Notes: a model not told the origin generated them from the letters alone. 64,000 bases of DNA from Xenopus tropicalis (GCF_000004195.4 NC_030683.2:1429155-1493154); one strand, 5' to 3'. Shown: positions 1 to 13,275, counted from the first letter of the stretch. Numbers and translations are program-made.

Positions 1-163
1 CTGTTCAGCCTCGTTGCTAGGATGTGTGACCCTAGAAACCAAACTATTGAGCCAATAGATTGGAATATTAAAAAATCTTGGAATGAAAAACACAAAAATA
101 AGGAAATTGAATAAATTGTCTTTGAAACTGTAGGAAATGAAGGTTAAGTTCCCCTTTAAAGTT
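1..163. mobile_element. Degraded T2-type MITE remnant (partial)
   Basis: The stretch gttgctaggatgtgtgaccc, the following cctagaaaccaa, and the end ggttaagttcccctttaaa resemble the 3' part of the same element type seen whole at 2062-2940. It runs off the window's left edge. No coding capacity. The family name is from memory of Xenopus repeats. Confidence 0.5.
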
Positions 164-320
164 TACGGCTGTTTCTTTGGCACAAAACCCACATTTTCAT
201 GGTTGTTAGTAAATGAAACCCACTCTGGGCTTTGTGATTGGTGCATTAAACACCCCCCCCCCACAAACCCTCCATTGTACTTACCTTTCCTACTTACCCT
301 TTATTTCTTTCATTTCCCAG

Positions 321-420
321 GTCGACGGATTATGGGACGACGTACGAGAAGCTGAACGACAAAGTCGGACTGAAGACCATTCTGAGTTACCTGTACGTGT
401 GTCCCACCAACAAGCGCAAG
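321..420 (+). CDS. sorcs2: sorcs2 coding exon a (VPS10 domain)
   Basis: The acceptor is catttcccag and the donor is AAG|gtgagc. One leading base completes a codon from the previous exon, then 33 codons follow, from STDYGTTYEKLND to YVCPTNKRK, ending on a codon boundary. STDYGTTY is an Asp-box hairpin motif of the VPS10 beta-propeller. The following exon in this family begins with IMLLTDPE, which is exactly what is found at 28031, so no exon appears to be missing in the 27.6-kb intron. Confidence 0.95.
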
Positions 421-440
421 GTGAGCCCCCCTCCCTCAGG

Positions 441-1018
441 GCTGGGGGTCCCAGGCAGAGCCCCCCACTTCTCCGGCCAAGGGATAAATGCCCCTCTACT
501 TGTGAATGAATACTACAGTCTATGGGGCAAATGCTGTAATGAGTATATAATGGGGATGGGGGAGCTCAGATACAGGTTGGGGGGGTCCCAGGTTGGGGGT
601 TCCAAGGGATAAATGCCCCTCTGCTTGGGAATAAATACTACTGTCTATGGGGCAAGTTCTCTTATGAGTATATAATGGGGGTGTCAGAGATGGGGGGCTC
701 AGATACAGGTGGGGGGGTCCCAGGCAGAGCCCCCCACTTCTTTGGCCAAGGGGTAAATTCCCCTCTGCTTGGGAATAAATACTACTGTCTATGGCGCAAG
801 TGCTGTTATGAGTATATTATGGGGGTGTCAGAGATGGGGGGGCTCAGATACAGGTGGGGGGGTCCCAGGCAGAGCCCCCCACTTCTCCGGCCAAGGGATA
901 AATGCCCCTCTGCTTGTGAATAAATACTACAGTCTATGGGGCAAATGCTGTAATGAGTATATAATGGGAATGGGGGGGCTCAGATACAGGTGGGGGGGGT
1001 CCCAGGTTGGGGGTTCCT
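441..1018. repeat. ~140-bp tandem repeat, about 4 copies
   Basis: Units begin gtcccaggcagagcccccc or the shorter gtcccaggttgggggttcc near 448, 585, 717, 862 and 999. Each carries aaatgcccctctgcttg and gagtatataatggg. The repeat begins within 30 bp of the exon donor at 421. Confidence 0.9.
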
Positions 1019-2060
1019 AATAGTGAGAGTATCCCACACTCGTTACATTGTATCAGTTGCTGTTATAGCAGTTGCCCCTATTGCTTAGTGTTGGCAGTGC
1101 CCCCCCTGGTGCTATTCTGCCCCTGGCACAGTGGGTATGATTGTTATAGGAATAATCGGGTGCCGGGGAGGGGGGCAGAAGCAATTTCCCGCGCCCGGCA
1201 GCTTTGTGCCGCCATAAATAGGACTTTGGTGGATTTACTGCCGTTTCTCTAACAAATATTTTATAGAATCTTTTAACTTTAATCGTCCCTGGAAACCTGC
1301 GCTGTCTCCGCCGAGTCGGGAAAGGGTGGGGGGGGACCGTCCGCACCCCCGGGGGTTAATAAATACATAACTGTGTCGCCTGTTAAACGCTGGGGAAGGG
1401 GCTGCAGGTTTATTTAAAGGGGAAATAGAGACTCTGGGTTTTACCCACAATTCCCAGCAATGTTCTGCCCTAGGGCAGGGAGTCTCTGGGGGGTGGGGCA
1501 ACATGGCAGCTCCAGCAGGGGCAACTTCTTAGGTCTGGGGCCTGGTTATGGCACGGCGACCAGATCACTTGGGAATTCAGGGACAGGTCTACTAAATACA
1601 TGTTGCAGGGCCTATGCAATAAACTCAGTGGGGCCCTGCCAGCTGCATTTTATAAACGTGTCCCTCTGGGTTATGGGGGGGTCACTGGGAAATAAAGAAA
1701 TACCAACATTAAATAAATCCCATTAAAGGTTTGCGGGGAGTGGCCATTTCCCCATGATGTCATGAAATAGGAGTGGCCACACCTTTTATGTTATGTGGAA
1801 TGGGGGGGGGGTCTCGCTGGCCTTGATCATATAAAAGGGGCGAAAGAAACAACTTTATATTCATATTTAAGTGCAAAGATAAAGTTGCAGGTTATTGGTG
1901 CGGAAATCTGTGTGCGGGAGCTGCCATACTGGGGCTTCCATCGTCCATGTTGCATTTTGGCAGTTGTGGGGGGCACCTGGGGTTCCCCCTATATATTGAA
2001 AAAAAGGAATGTCCTATGGGCAAAGTATGGCAACTCCCACCTATAGATAAATACAAAAAT
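1019..2060. other. Unique intron sequence, nothing recognised
   Basis: No array, splice-flanked reading frame or known element was recognised. A CG-containing stretch around 1150-1400 and short A/T runs are present. Open frames here are short and lack family resemblance. Confidence 0.6.
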
Positions 2061-2332
2061 GAATTTAACTTTTCATATACTACAGAATGGCCAATTCTTA
2101 GCAACTTTTCATTTTTTTAATTTCTCAAATGGGGGTCACTGACCCCGGCAGCCAAACCCTATTGCTCTGTGAGGCTCCAGTTTTATTGTTATTGTTACTT
2201 TTTATTCCTTATCTTTCTATTCAGCCCCTCCCCCGCCTCCCTTTTAAACCACTCCCTGGTTGCTAGGGTAAACCGGACCCTAGCAATCAAATAGCTGCTG
2301 AAACGCCAAACTGGGGAGCTGCTGAACACTAA

Positions 2333-2838
2333 GGGGCACATTTACTAAGACACGAATCTGAACCGAATTGGAAAAATTCCAATTTAAAAACGAACATTTT
2401 GCGACTTTTTCGTATTTTTTGCGATTTTTTCGGCGTCTTTACGACTTTTCGGAAATTGTTGCGACTTTTTCGGCACCAATACGATTTGCGCGAAAAAACG
2501 CGAGTTTTTCGTAGCCATTCCGAAAGTTGCGCAAAATCTGGTGATTTTTTCGTAGCATTAAAACTTGCGCGAAAAGTTGCGCCTTTTTCGTAGCGGTAAA
2601 ACTTAAAAGTTGCGACGTTTCGCACAAGTTTTAACGCTACGAAAAAATCGCAACTTTTTGCGCAAGTTTTAACGCTACGAAAAATCGCCAGATTTTGCGC
2701 AACTTTCGGAATGGCTACGAAAAACTCGCGTTTTTTCGCACAAATCGTATTAGTAACGAAAAAGTTGCGACAATTTTCCGAAAAAAATTGCAAAATACCG
2801 ATCATTACGAAAAAAACGCAATCGGCCGTTCGGCCGTT
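2333..2838. mobile_element. Palindromic MITE nested in the T2-type element
   Basis: The element starts ggggcacatttacta and is flanked by a possible 3-bp duplication TAA (2330-2332 and 2839-2841), the target preferred by PIF/Harbinger elements. Its body is a long inverted repeat: 2454-2556 pairs almost base for base with the reverse complement of 2672-2775, for example cgagtttttcgtagcc against ggctacgaaaaactcg. The right terminus does not mirror the left 60 bp and seems shortened. Confidence 0.75.
2454..2775. repeat. Long inverted repeat (hairpin arms about 103 bp)
   Basis: The arms are 2454-2556 and 2672-2775, separated by about 115 bp that are themselves partly self-complementary (acttgcgcgaaaagttgcgc against gcgcaagttttaacgctac). 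Transcribed as intron RNA this would fold into a long hairpin. Confidence 0.85.
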
Positions 2839-2940
2839 TAAGCATAATAATTCAAAAACTATAAATAGAAGGAAATGAAGACCAATTGCAAACTGTCTCG
2901 GAATATCCAGCTCTACATCCTACTAAAAGTTAATTTAAAG

Positions 2941-3660
2941 GGGGGGAGTCTCTGACTGTGGGACCCCCGGGCTGTGGGGTCTTTATTTGGCAGTGGATCC
3001 GGGGGGGGGGGGGGGGGGGACTTTATTCCTATGTTAGAAGTTTCCTGGGCTCCAGCGTTGGTTCCAGGTCCATTTGTCGCCAATACTCTAATAATAAAGA
3101 ACCGGTACCGGCCCGGCGCTGTGGGTGGGATGTGCCGGCGCTGCGGATGAATAGAGAAACCGTTTCTATCGATGTCATTTGTCTGCTAAATCCTAAATAT
3201 CACTTGGGAGCCGGCGCTGATGGGGCAGGAGAGTCTCTGTAAATGTTATGTCGGGCAATTACCGGCCAGAGGGTATCGCTCCATTAGTTCTGCTGATAGG
3301 CCCACTCCCGGCGCCGAAAGGTCAGAGCGCTGAGATCCCATGAGATTCTCCATTCTGATTCCCCTCACAGACTCCCAGCCCCCTGATATTCACCAGAAAG
3401 GGGGGTACCGTGCCGGTATCATGGGCCTGAGCCCACAGAACTGACAGTATATAATGTATATCCATATAATAGAGCTATGGGGGGACGGCGCTGTAATCTC
3501 CTTACTGTACTTCATTACTCAGCGACAGTAAAATCATAGTTACTGGAAGTACATTTACAGCCCAGCGTAGGGTTAACTGCTTCCAGCCCAGAGTCACATG
3601 GTCACAGGTACCGACTGCCCAATCAGAAGCTTTACACTATATATATATATTGCTCTATAT
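2941..3660. other. Unique intron sequence with a G run
   Basis: It contains a run of about 20 G at 3000-3019 and a short TA run near 3637-3652 just before the 43-bp array. The stretch 3090-3240 is rich in CG dinucleotides but no gene was recognised. Confidence 0.6.
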
Positions 3661-3669
3661 GGCTACATC

Positions 3670-6600
3670 ACGGATCCATAGTAACAGTATATACAGTAGG
3701 TACGGAGTACAGATAGTTCCATAGTAACAGTATATACAGTAGGTAGGTAGTACAGATAGTTCCATAGTAACAGTATATACAGTAGGTAGGTAGTACAGAT
3801 AGTTCCATAGTAACAGTATATACAGTAGGTAGGGAGTACAGATAGTTCCATAGTAACAGTATATACAGTAGGTAGGGAGTACAGATAGTTCCACAGTAAC
3901 AGTATATACAGTAGGTAGGTAGTACGGATAGTTCCATAGTAACAGTATATACAGTAGGTAGGGAGTACGGATAGTTCCATAGTAACAGTATATACAGTAG
4001 GTAGGTAGTACAGATAGTTCCACAGTAACAGTATATACAGTAGGTAGGTAGTACGGATAGTTCCATAGTAACAGTATATACAGTAGGTAGGGAGTACGGA
4101 TAGTTCCATAGTAACAGTATATACAGTAGGTAGGGAGTACGGATAGTTCCATAGTAACAGTATATACAGTAGGTAGGTAGTACGGATAGTTCCATAGTAA
4201 CAGTATATACAGTAGGTAGGTAGTACGGATAGTTCCATAGTAACAGTATATACAGTAGGTAGGGAGTACAGATAGTTCCATAGTAACAGTATATACAGTA
4301 GGTAGGGAGTACGGATAGTTCCATAGTAACAGTATATACAGTAGGTAGGGAGTACGGATAGTTCCATAGTAACAGTATATACAGTAGGTAGGGAGTACGG
4401 ATAGTTCCATAGTAACAGTATATACAGTAGGTAGGGAGTACGGATAGTTCCATAGTAACAGTATATACAGTAGGTAGGGAGTACGGATAGTTCCATAGTA
4501 ACAGTATATACAGTAGGTAGGTAGTACTGATAGTTCCATAGTAACAGTATACAGTAGTAGTACAATAGTCCGTAGTAACAGTATATACAGTAGGTAGGTA
4601 GTACAGATAGTTCCATAGTAACAGTATATACAGTAGGTAGGGAGTACAGATAGTTCCGTAGTAACAGTATATACAGTAGGTAGGGAGTACGGATAGTTCC
4701 ATAGTAACAGTATATACAGTAGGTAGGGAGTACGGATAGTTCCATAGTAACAGTATATACAGTAGGTAGGTAGTACAGATAGTTCCACAGTAACAGTATA
4801 TACAGTAGGTAGGTAGTACGGATAGTTCCACAGTAACAGTATATACAGTAGGTAGGGAGTACGGATAGTTCCATAGTAACAGTATATACAGTAGGTAGGG
4901 AGTACGGATAGTTCCATAGTAACAGTATATACAGTAGGTAGGGAGTACGGATAGTTCCATAGTAACAGTATATACAGTAGGTAGGGAGTACGGATAGTTC
5001 CATAGTAACAGTATATACAGTAGGTAGGTAGTACTGATAGTTCCATAGTAACAGTATATACAGTAGGTAGGTAGTACAGATAGTTCCATAGTAACAGTAT
5101 ATACAGTAGGTAGTACGGATAGTTCCACAGTAACAGTATATACAGTAGGTAGTACGGATAGTTCCACAGTAACAGTATATACAGTAGGTAGGTAGTACAG
5201 ATAGTTCCATAGTAACAGTATATACAGTAGGTAGGTAGTACGGATAGTTCCATAGTAACAGTATATACAGTAGGTAGTACGGATAGTTCCACAGTAACAG
5301 TATATACAGTAGGTAGGTAGTACAGATAGTTCCATAGTAACAGTATTATTACAGTAGTGAGGAGTACAGATAGTTCCACAGTAACAGTATAATACAGTAG
5401 GTAGGTAGTACGGATAGTTCCATAGTAACAGTATATACAGTAGGTGAAGGAGTAACAGATAGTTCAACAGTAACAGTATATACAGTAGGTAGGGAGTACA
5501 GAATTAGTTCCATAGTAACAGTATATACAGTAGGTAGGTAGTACGGATAGTTCCATAGTAACAGTATATACAGTAGGTAGGTAGTACGGATAGTTCCATA
5601 GTAACAGTATATACAGTAGGTAGGGAGTACGGATAGTTCCATAGTAACAGTATATACAGTAGGTAGGGAGTACAGATAGTTCCATAGTAACAGTATATAC
5701 AGTAGGTAGGGAGTACGGATAGTTCCATAGTAACAGTATATACAGTAGGTAGGAGTACGGATAGTTCCATAGTAACAGTATATACAGTAGGTAGGGAGTA
5801 CGGATAGTTCCATAGTAACAGTATATACAGTAGGTAGGGAGTACGGATAGTTCCATAGTAACAGTATATACAGTAGGTAGGTAGTACTGATAGTTCCATA
5901 GTAACAGTATATACAGTAGGTAGGGAGTACGGATAGTTCCATAGTAACAGTATATACAGTAGGTAGGGAGTACAGATAGTTCCATAGTAACAGTATATAC
6001 AGTAGGTAGGTAGTACAGATAGTTCCATAGTAACAGTATATACAGTAGGTAGGGAGTACGGATAGTTCCATAGTAACAGTATATACAGTAGGTCGTACGG
6101 ATAGTTCCATAGTAACAGTATATACAGTAGGTCGTACGGATAGTTCCATAGTAACAGTATATACAGTAGGTCGTACGGATAGTTCCATAGTAACAGTATA
6201 TACAGTAGGTGGGGAGTACAGATAGTTCCATAGTAACAGTATATACAGTAGGTAGGTAGTACAGATAGTTCCATAGTAACAGTATATACAGTAGGTAGGT
6301 AGTACAGATAGTTCCATAGTAACAGTATATACAAGGTAGGTAGTACAGATAGTTCCATAGTAACAGTATATACAGTAGGTAGGTAGTAATAGTTCCAAAG
6401 TAACAGTATATACAGTAGGTAGGTAGTACGGATAGTTCCATAGTAACAGTATATACAGTAGGTAGGTAGTACGGATAGTTCCATAGTAACAGTATATACA
6501 GTAGGTAGGTAGTACGGATAGTTCCATAGTAACAGTATATACAGTAGGTAGGTAGTACGGATAGTTCCATAGTAACAGTATATACAGTAGGTAGGTAGTA

Positions 6601-9600
6601 CGGATAGTTCCATAGTAACAGTATATACAGTAGGTAGGTAGTACGGATAGTTCCATAGTAACAGTATATACAGTAGGTAGGTAGTACAGATAGTTCCATA
6701 GTAACAGTATATACAGTAGGTAGGTAGTACAGATAGTTCCATAGTAACAGTATATACAGTAGGTAGGTAGTACGGATAGTTCCATAGTAACAGTATATAC
6801 AGTAGGTAGGTAGTACGGATAGTTCCATAGTAACAGTATATACAGTAGGTAGGTAGTACGGATAGTTCCATAGTAACAGTATATAACAGTAGGTAGGTAG
6901 TACGGATAGTTCCATAGTAACAGTATATACAGTAGGTAGGTAGTACAAGATAGTTCCATAGTAACAGTATATACAGTAGGTAGGTAGTACGGATAGTTCC
7001 ATAGTAACAGTATATACAGTAGGTAGGTAGTACAGATAGTTCCATAGTAACAGTATATACAGTAGGTAGGTAGTACAGATAGTTCCACAGTAACAGTATA
7101 TACAGTAGGTAGGTAGTACGGATAGTTCCACAGTAACAGTATATACAGTAGGTAGGGAGTACGGATAGTTCCACAGTACAGTATATACAGTAGGTAGGGA
7201 GTACGGATAGTTCCACAGTAACAGTATATAACAGTAGGTAGGGAGTACGATAGTTCACAGTTAACCATATATACAGTAGGTAGGAGACGATAGTTCCATA
7301 GTACAGTAATCACAGTAGGTAGGGAGTACGGATAGTTCCATAGTAACAGTATATACAGTAGGTAGGGAGTACGATAGTTCCATAGTAACAGTATATACAG
7401 TAGGTAGGAGTACGGATAGTTCCATAGTACAGTATATACAGTAGGTAGGGAGTACGGATAGTTCCATAGTAACAGTATATACAGTGGTAGGGAAGTACGG
7501 ATAGTTCCATAGTAAACAGTATATACAGTAGGTAGGGAGTACGGATAGTTCCATAGTACAGTATATACAGTAGGTGGGGTAGTACGGATAGTTCCATAGT
7601 AACAGTATATACAGTAGGTAGGCAGTACGGATAGTTCCATAGTAACAGTATATACAGTAGGTAGGGAGTACGGATAGTTCCATAGTAACAGTATATACAG
7701 TAGGTAGGTAGTACGGATAGTTCCATAGTAACAGTATATACAGTAGGTAGGTAGTACGGATAGTTCCATAGTAACAGTATATACAGTAGGTAGGGAAGTA
7801 CGGATAGTTCCATAGTAACAGTATATACAGTAGGTAGGTAGTACGGATAGTTCCATAGTAACAGTATATACAGTAGGTAGGTAGTACGGATAGTTCCACA
7901 GTAACAGTATATACAGTAGGTAGGTAGTACGGATAGTTCCATAGTAACAGTATATACAGTAGGTAGGGAGTACGGATAGTTCCATAGTAACAGTATATAC
8001 AGTAGGTAGGGAGTACGGATAGTTCCATAGTAACAGTATATACAGTAGGTAGGGAGTACGGATAGTTCCATAGTAACAGTATATACAGTAGGTAGGTAGT
8101 ACTGATAGTTCCATAGTAACAGTATATACAGTAGGTAGGTAGTACAGATAGTTCCATAGTAACAGTATATACAGTAGGTAGTACGGATAGTTCCACAGTA
8201 ACAGTATATACAGTGGTAGTACGGATAGTTCCATAGTAACAGTATATACAGTAGGTAGGTAGTACAGATAGTTCCATAGTAACAGTATATACAGTAGGTA
8301 GGTAGTACAGATAGTTCCATAGTAACAGTATATACAGTAGGTAGGTAGTACAGATAGTTCCATAGTAACAGTATATACAGTAGGTAGGTAGTACGGATAG
8401 TTCCATAGTAACAGTATATACAGTAGGTAGTACGGATAGTTCCACAGTAACAGTATATACAGTAGGTAGGTAGTACAGATAGTTCCATAGTAACAGTATA
8501 TACAGTAGGTAGGTAGTACGGATAGTTCCATAGTAACAGTATATACAGTAGTAAACCAGTAGGTCGTAGTACGGATAGTTCCCATAGTAAACAGTATATA
8601 CAGTCAGGTGAGGAGTACAGGATAGTTCCACAGTAACAGTAATACAGTAAGGTAGGGAGTACAGATAGTTCCATAGTAAACAGTATATACAAGTAGGATA
8701 GGGTAGTATGGATAGTTCCATAGTAAACAGTAAAGTTACAGTAAGGTAGGGAAGTACGGATAGTTCCATAGTAACAGTATAATACAGTAGCGATAGGGAG
8801 TACGGATAGTTCCATAGTACAGTATATACGTACGGTAGGAGTACGGATAGTTCCAAGTAACAGTATAATACAGTAGGTAGGTCGTACTGATAGTTCAATA
8901 GTACAGTATATTACAGTAAGGTAGGGAGTACGGAATAGTTCCATAGTAACAGTAGTACAGTAGGCTAGGTAGACAGCATAGTTCCACAGTAACAGTATAT
9001 ATCAGTAGGTAGGGATACACGATAGTTCCAAAGTAACTAAGTAATATACACGTAGGTAGGCGTCGGATAGTTCATAGTAACAGTATATACAGTAGGATCG
9101 TACGGATAGTTCCATAGTAACAGTATATACAGTAGGTTCGTACGGATAGTTCCATAGTAACAGTATATACAGTAGGTCGTACGGATAGTTCCATAGTAAC
9201 AGTATATACAGTAGGTGGGGAGTACAGATAGTTCCATAGTAACAGTATATACAGTAGGTAGGTAGTACAGATAGTTCCATAGTAACAGTATATACAGTAG
9301 GTAGGTAGTACGGATAGTTCCATAGTAACAGTATATACAGTAGGTAGGTAGTACAGATAGTTCCATAGTAACAGTATATACAGTAGGTAGGTAGTACAGA
9401 TAGTTCCATAGTAACAGTATATACAGTAGTAGGTAGTACGCGATAGTTCCATAGTAAAACAGTATAATACAGTGGGTAGGTAGTACCGATAGTTCCATAG
9501 TAACAGTATATACAGTAGGTAGGTAGTACCGATAGTTCCATAGTAACAGTATATACAGTAGGTAGGTAGTCGGATAGTTCAAGTACAGTAATACAGTAGG

Positions 9601-10733
9601 TAGGTAGTACGGATAGTTCCATAGTAACAGTATATACAGTAGGTAGGTAGTACGGATAGTTCCATAGTAACAGTATATACAGTAGGTAGGTAGTACAGAT
9701 AGTTCCATAGTAACAGTATATACAGTAGGTAGGTAGTACAGATAGTTCCATAGTAACAGTATATACAGTAGGTAGGTAGTACGGATAGTTCCATAGTAAC
9801 AGTATATACAGTAGGTAGGTAGTACGGATAGTTCCATAGTAACAGTATATACAGTAGGTAGGTAGTACAGATAGTTCCATAGTAACAGTATATACAGTAG
9901 GTAGGTAGTACGGATAGTTCCATAGTAACAGTATATACAGTAGGTAGGTAGTACAGATAGTTCCATAGTAACAGTATATACAGTAGGTAGGTAGTACGGA
10001 TAGTTCCATAGTAACAGTATATACAGTAGGTAGGTAGTACGGATAGTTCCATAGTAACAGTATATACAGTAGGTAGGTAGTACAGATAGTTCCATAGTAA
10101 CAGTATATACAGTAGGTAGGTAGTACGGATAGTTCCACAGTAACAGTATATACAGTAGGTAGGGAGTACGGATAGTTCCACAGTAACAGTATATACAGTA
10201 GGTAGGGAGTACGGATAGTTCCACAGTAACAGTATATACAGTAGGTAGGGAGTACGGATAGTTCCACAGTAACAGTATATAAGTAGGTAGGGAGTACGAT
10301 AGTTCCATAGTAACAGTATATACAGTAGGTAGGGAGTACAGATAGTTCCATAGTAACAGTATATACAGTAGGTAGGGAGTACGGATAGTTCCATAGTAAC
10401 AGTATATACAGTAGGTAGGTAGTACAGATAGTTCCATAGTAACAGTATATACAGTAGGTAGGGAGTACGGATAGTTCCATAGTAACAGTATATACAGTAG
10501 GTAGGGAGTACGGATAGTTCCATAGTAACAGTATATACAGTAGGTAGGTAGTACGGATAGTTCCATAGTAACAGTATATACAGTAGGTAGGGAGTACAGA
10601 TAGTTCCATAGTAACAAGTATATACAGTATATACAGTAGGTAGTACGGATAGTTCCATAGTAACAGTATATACAGTAGGTAGGGAGTACGGATAGTTCCA
10701 TAGTAACAGTATATACAGTAGGTAGGTAGTTCA
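3670..10733. repeat. 7-kb minisatellite of 43-bp units, about 160 copies
   Basis: The unit contains gatagttccatagtaacagt followed by atatacagtaggtaggtagtac. Most units are 43 bp; some are 39 bp (ggtagtacgg or ggtcgtacgg). Variable positions are ggtaggtag/ggtagggag, acggat/acagat/actgat and catag/cacag. Because 43 is not a multiple of three and no minus-strand frame contains a stop, huge open frames arise on the minus strand; they are not genes. Units are clean in most of the array but indel-rich at about 5340-5510, 7140-7570 and 8540-9080. Confidence 0.98.
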
Positions 10734-10948
10734 GGAACTTTTACCAAAACCAACTCCCAGCAGAGCCGTTACTCATCCAATTGACAGTTTCCCAGGAAAC
10801 AATGTGCAGTTCGGTGGCGCTAATGGGGGCGCTGTTCTGTTGTGCCCAATGGGAAGGCTGCCGGCTGTAGGTGGTGGGAAGCGGTACTGCAAGTGATCGT
10901 CTATAAACCTTTTGTTCCTTCTGTTTGTTTGGGTGAATCAGAGAGAAA
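10734..10948. other. Unique spacer between two arrays
   Basis: About 215 bp of non-repetitive sequence separate the 43-bp and 27-bp arrays. Nothing was recognised. Confidence 0.6.
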
Positions 10949-12733
10949 GAGATGGGGGGGGTTCTACTGGAATAACAAGGTGGGGGGGGTTCCATTGGAA
11001 TAACAAGGTGGGGGGGGGGTTCTACTGGAATCAACAAGGTGGGGGGGGGTTCTATTGGAATAACAAGGTGGGGGTTCTACTGGAATAACAAGGTGGGGGG
11101 TTCTATTGGAATAACAAGGTGGGGGGGTTCTACTGGAATAACAAGGTGGGGGGGGGGTTCTATTGGAATAACAAGGTGGGGGGGTTCTCTACTGGAATAA
11201 CAGGTGGGGGGGTTCTATTGGAATTACAAGGTGGGGGGGGGTTCTACTGGAATAACAAGGTGGGGGGTTCTATTGGAATAACAAGGTGGGTGGGTTCTAC
11301 TGGAATAACAAGGTGGGGGGGGGTTCTACTGGAATAACAAGGTGGGGGGGTTCTACTGGAATAACAAGGTGGGGGGGGTTCTACTGGAATAACAAGGTGG
11401 GGGGGGTTCTATTGGAATAACAAGGTGGGGGGGTTCTACTGGAATAACAAGGTGGGGGGGTTCTACTGGAATAACAAGGTGGGGGGGTTTCTACTGGAAT
11501 AACAAGGTGGGGGGTTCTACTGGAATAACAAGGTGGGGGGGGTTCTACTGGAATAACAAGGTGGGGGGGTTCTACTGGAATAACAAGGTGGGGGGGGGGT
11601 TCTACTGGAATAACAAGGTGGGGGGGTTCTACTGGAATAACAAGGTGGGGGGGGGTTCTACTGGAATAACAAGGTGGGGGATCTACTGGAATAACAAGGT
11701 GGGGGGGGGGTTTCTACTGGAATAACAGGTGGGGGGTTCTACTGGAATAACAAGGTGGGGGGGTTCTACTGGAATAACAAGGTGGGGGGGTTCTACTGGA
11801 ATAACAAGGTGGGGGGGTCTATTGGAATAACAAGGTGGGGGGGTTCTACTGGAATAACAAGGTGGGGGGGTTCTACTGGAATAACAAGGTGGGGGGGTTC
11901 TACTGGAATAACAAGGTGGGGGGGTTCTACGGAATAACAAGGGGGGTTCTATTGGAATAACAAGGTGGGGGGGTTCATTGGAATAACAAGGTGGGGGGTT
12001 CTACTGGAATAACAAGGTGGGGGGGTTCTACTGGAATAACAAGGTGGGGGGGGTTCTATTGGAATAACAAGGTGGGGGGGTTTCTACTGGAATAACAAGG
12101 TGGGGGGGTTCTACTGGAATAACAAGGGGGGGGGGGTTCTATTGGAATAACAAGGTTGGGGGGGGTTCATGGATATACATAAGGTGGGCGGGGTTCTACT
12201 GGAATAACAAGGTGGGGGGGTTCTACTGGAATAACAAGGTGGGGGGGTTCTATTGGAATAACAAGGTGGGGGGTTCTACTGGAATAACAAGGTGGGCGGG
12301 GTTCTACTGGAATAACAAGGTGGGGGGGTTCTACTGGAATAACAAGGTGGGGGTTCTACTGGAATAACAAGGTGGGGGGTTCTATTGGAATAACAAGGTG
12401 GGGGGGTTCTACTGGAATAACAAGGTGGGGGGGTTCTACTGGAATAACAAGGTGGGGGGGTTCTACTGGAATAACAAGGTGGGGGGGTTCTACTGGAATA
12501 ACAAGGTGGGGGGGTTCTACTGGAATAACAAGGTGGGGGGGTTTACTGGAATAACAAGGTGGGGGGGTTCTACTGGAATAACAAGGTGGGGGGGTTCTAC
12601 TGGAATAACAAGGTGGGGGGGTTCTACTGGAATAACAAGGTGGGGGGTTCTACTGGAATAACAAGGTGGGGGGGTTCCTAACTGGAATAACAAGGTGGGG
12701 GGGTTCTACTGGAATAACAAGGTGGGGGGGGGT
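10949..12733. repeat. 27-bp G-run minisatellite, about 65 copies
   Basis: The unit is ggaataacaaggt followed by 5 to 10 G and then ttctact or ttctatt. Almost all length variation is in the G run, as expected for a homopolymer in replication or in sequencing. The G-rich strand is the plus strand, which is the non-template strand of sorcs2. Confidence 0.97.
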
Positions 12734-13275
12734 AGATGGGGCAGCTCTTGGGTTTGGTACGACCAGCGGAATCCTCTAAGGGCAGATAATCTGCTGCTGT
12801 TCAAGCTGAATATATAACGTGTATATACCCATATATTTCATCCTTATGCATCGGCCCCTCGCCCACAGAGCTTACAATCTAATTTCCCCCTGTATCAGTC
12901 ATGTGACAGTGTGAGTCGCGGCCCCCATCAATCACCGCACTGATCTCTGCTCCAATCCCGCGGCGCTTTCCCCGGACTGATCTGCGCCTAATGAGCCCTG
13001 AAATTCATTCGCCTGATGGACGATATAGATTAATCCCTCACTTAATGAAGTGTCTCCGATCAATAACCCCCCCCTGTCCGACAGTCCCACGCCCAGAGCC
13101 GGGATCCTGCAACTGGAATCCAACGCCGGGGGCTCCCCTTTATAGAGTGGGGCGCAGTCACCTGGTGTGGTTCAAAGGTCACCCCATGATAAATGCGCCC
13201 CAATGTCTGACGGGGTCACATCTGAGAAACGCGAATCATTAGAGAAACAGAAATCTGCCCAAATGGAAACTGTCG
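12734..13275. other. Unique spacer with AT/homeodomain-like motifs
   Basis: About 540 bp without tandem repeats. The part 12890-13060 has several TAAT cores (cctaatgag, gattaatccc, cttaatgaag) and CG dinucleotides. This could be regulatory but nothing proves it. Confidence 0.45.

Larger units (their letters stand above)
2062..2940. mobile_element. T2-type MITE, split by a nested insertion
   Basis: The ends are inverted: aatttaacttttcatatac on the left matches the reverse complement of the right end ctaaaagttaatttaaa. Internal landmarks are gggtcactgacccc, ggttgctagggtaaaccgg and accctagcaatcaa, which I recognise from abundant non-autonomous Xenopus elements with TTAA-type ends. The interior is interrupted by the palindromic element at 2333-2838. 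No transposase is encoded. Confidence 0.7.

Noticed and set aside
3655..10753. Many minus-strand open frames of 350-1078 codons rich in Tyr, Leu, Thr
   Set aside because: They are readings of the 43-bp repeat, which has no stop codon in any minus-strand frame. The same peptide periodicity appears in all three frames, with no splice sites or codon bias.
10949..12733. Strong G-quadruplex cluster
   Set aside because: Single G runs are separated by about 20 bases, so a stable intramolecular quadruplex across units is not assured. Kept only as part of the strand-bias observation.
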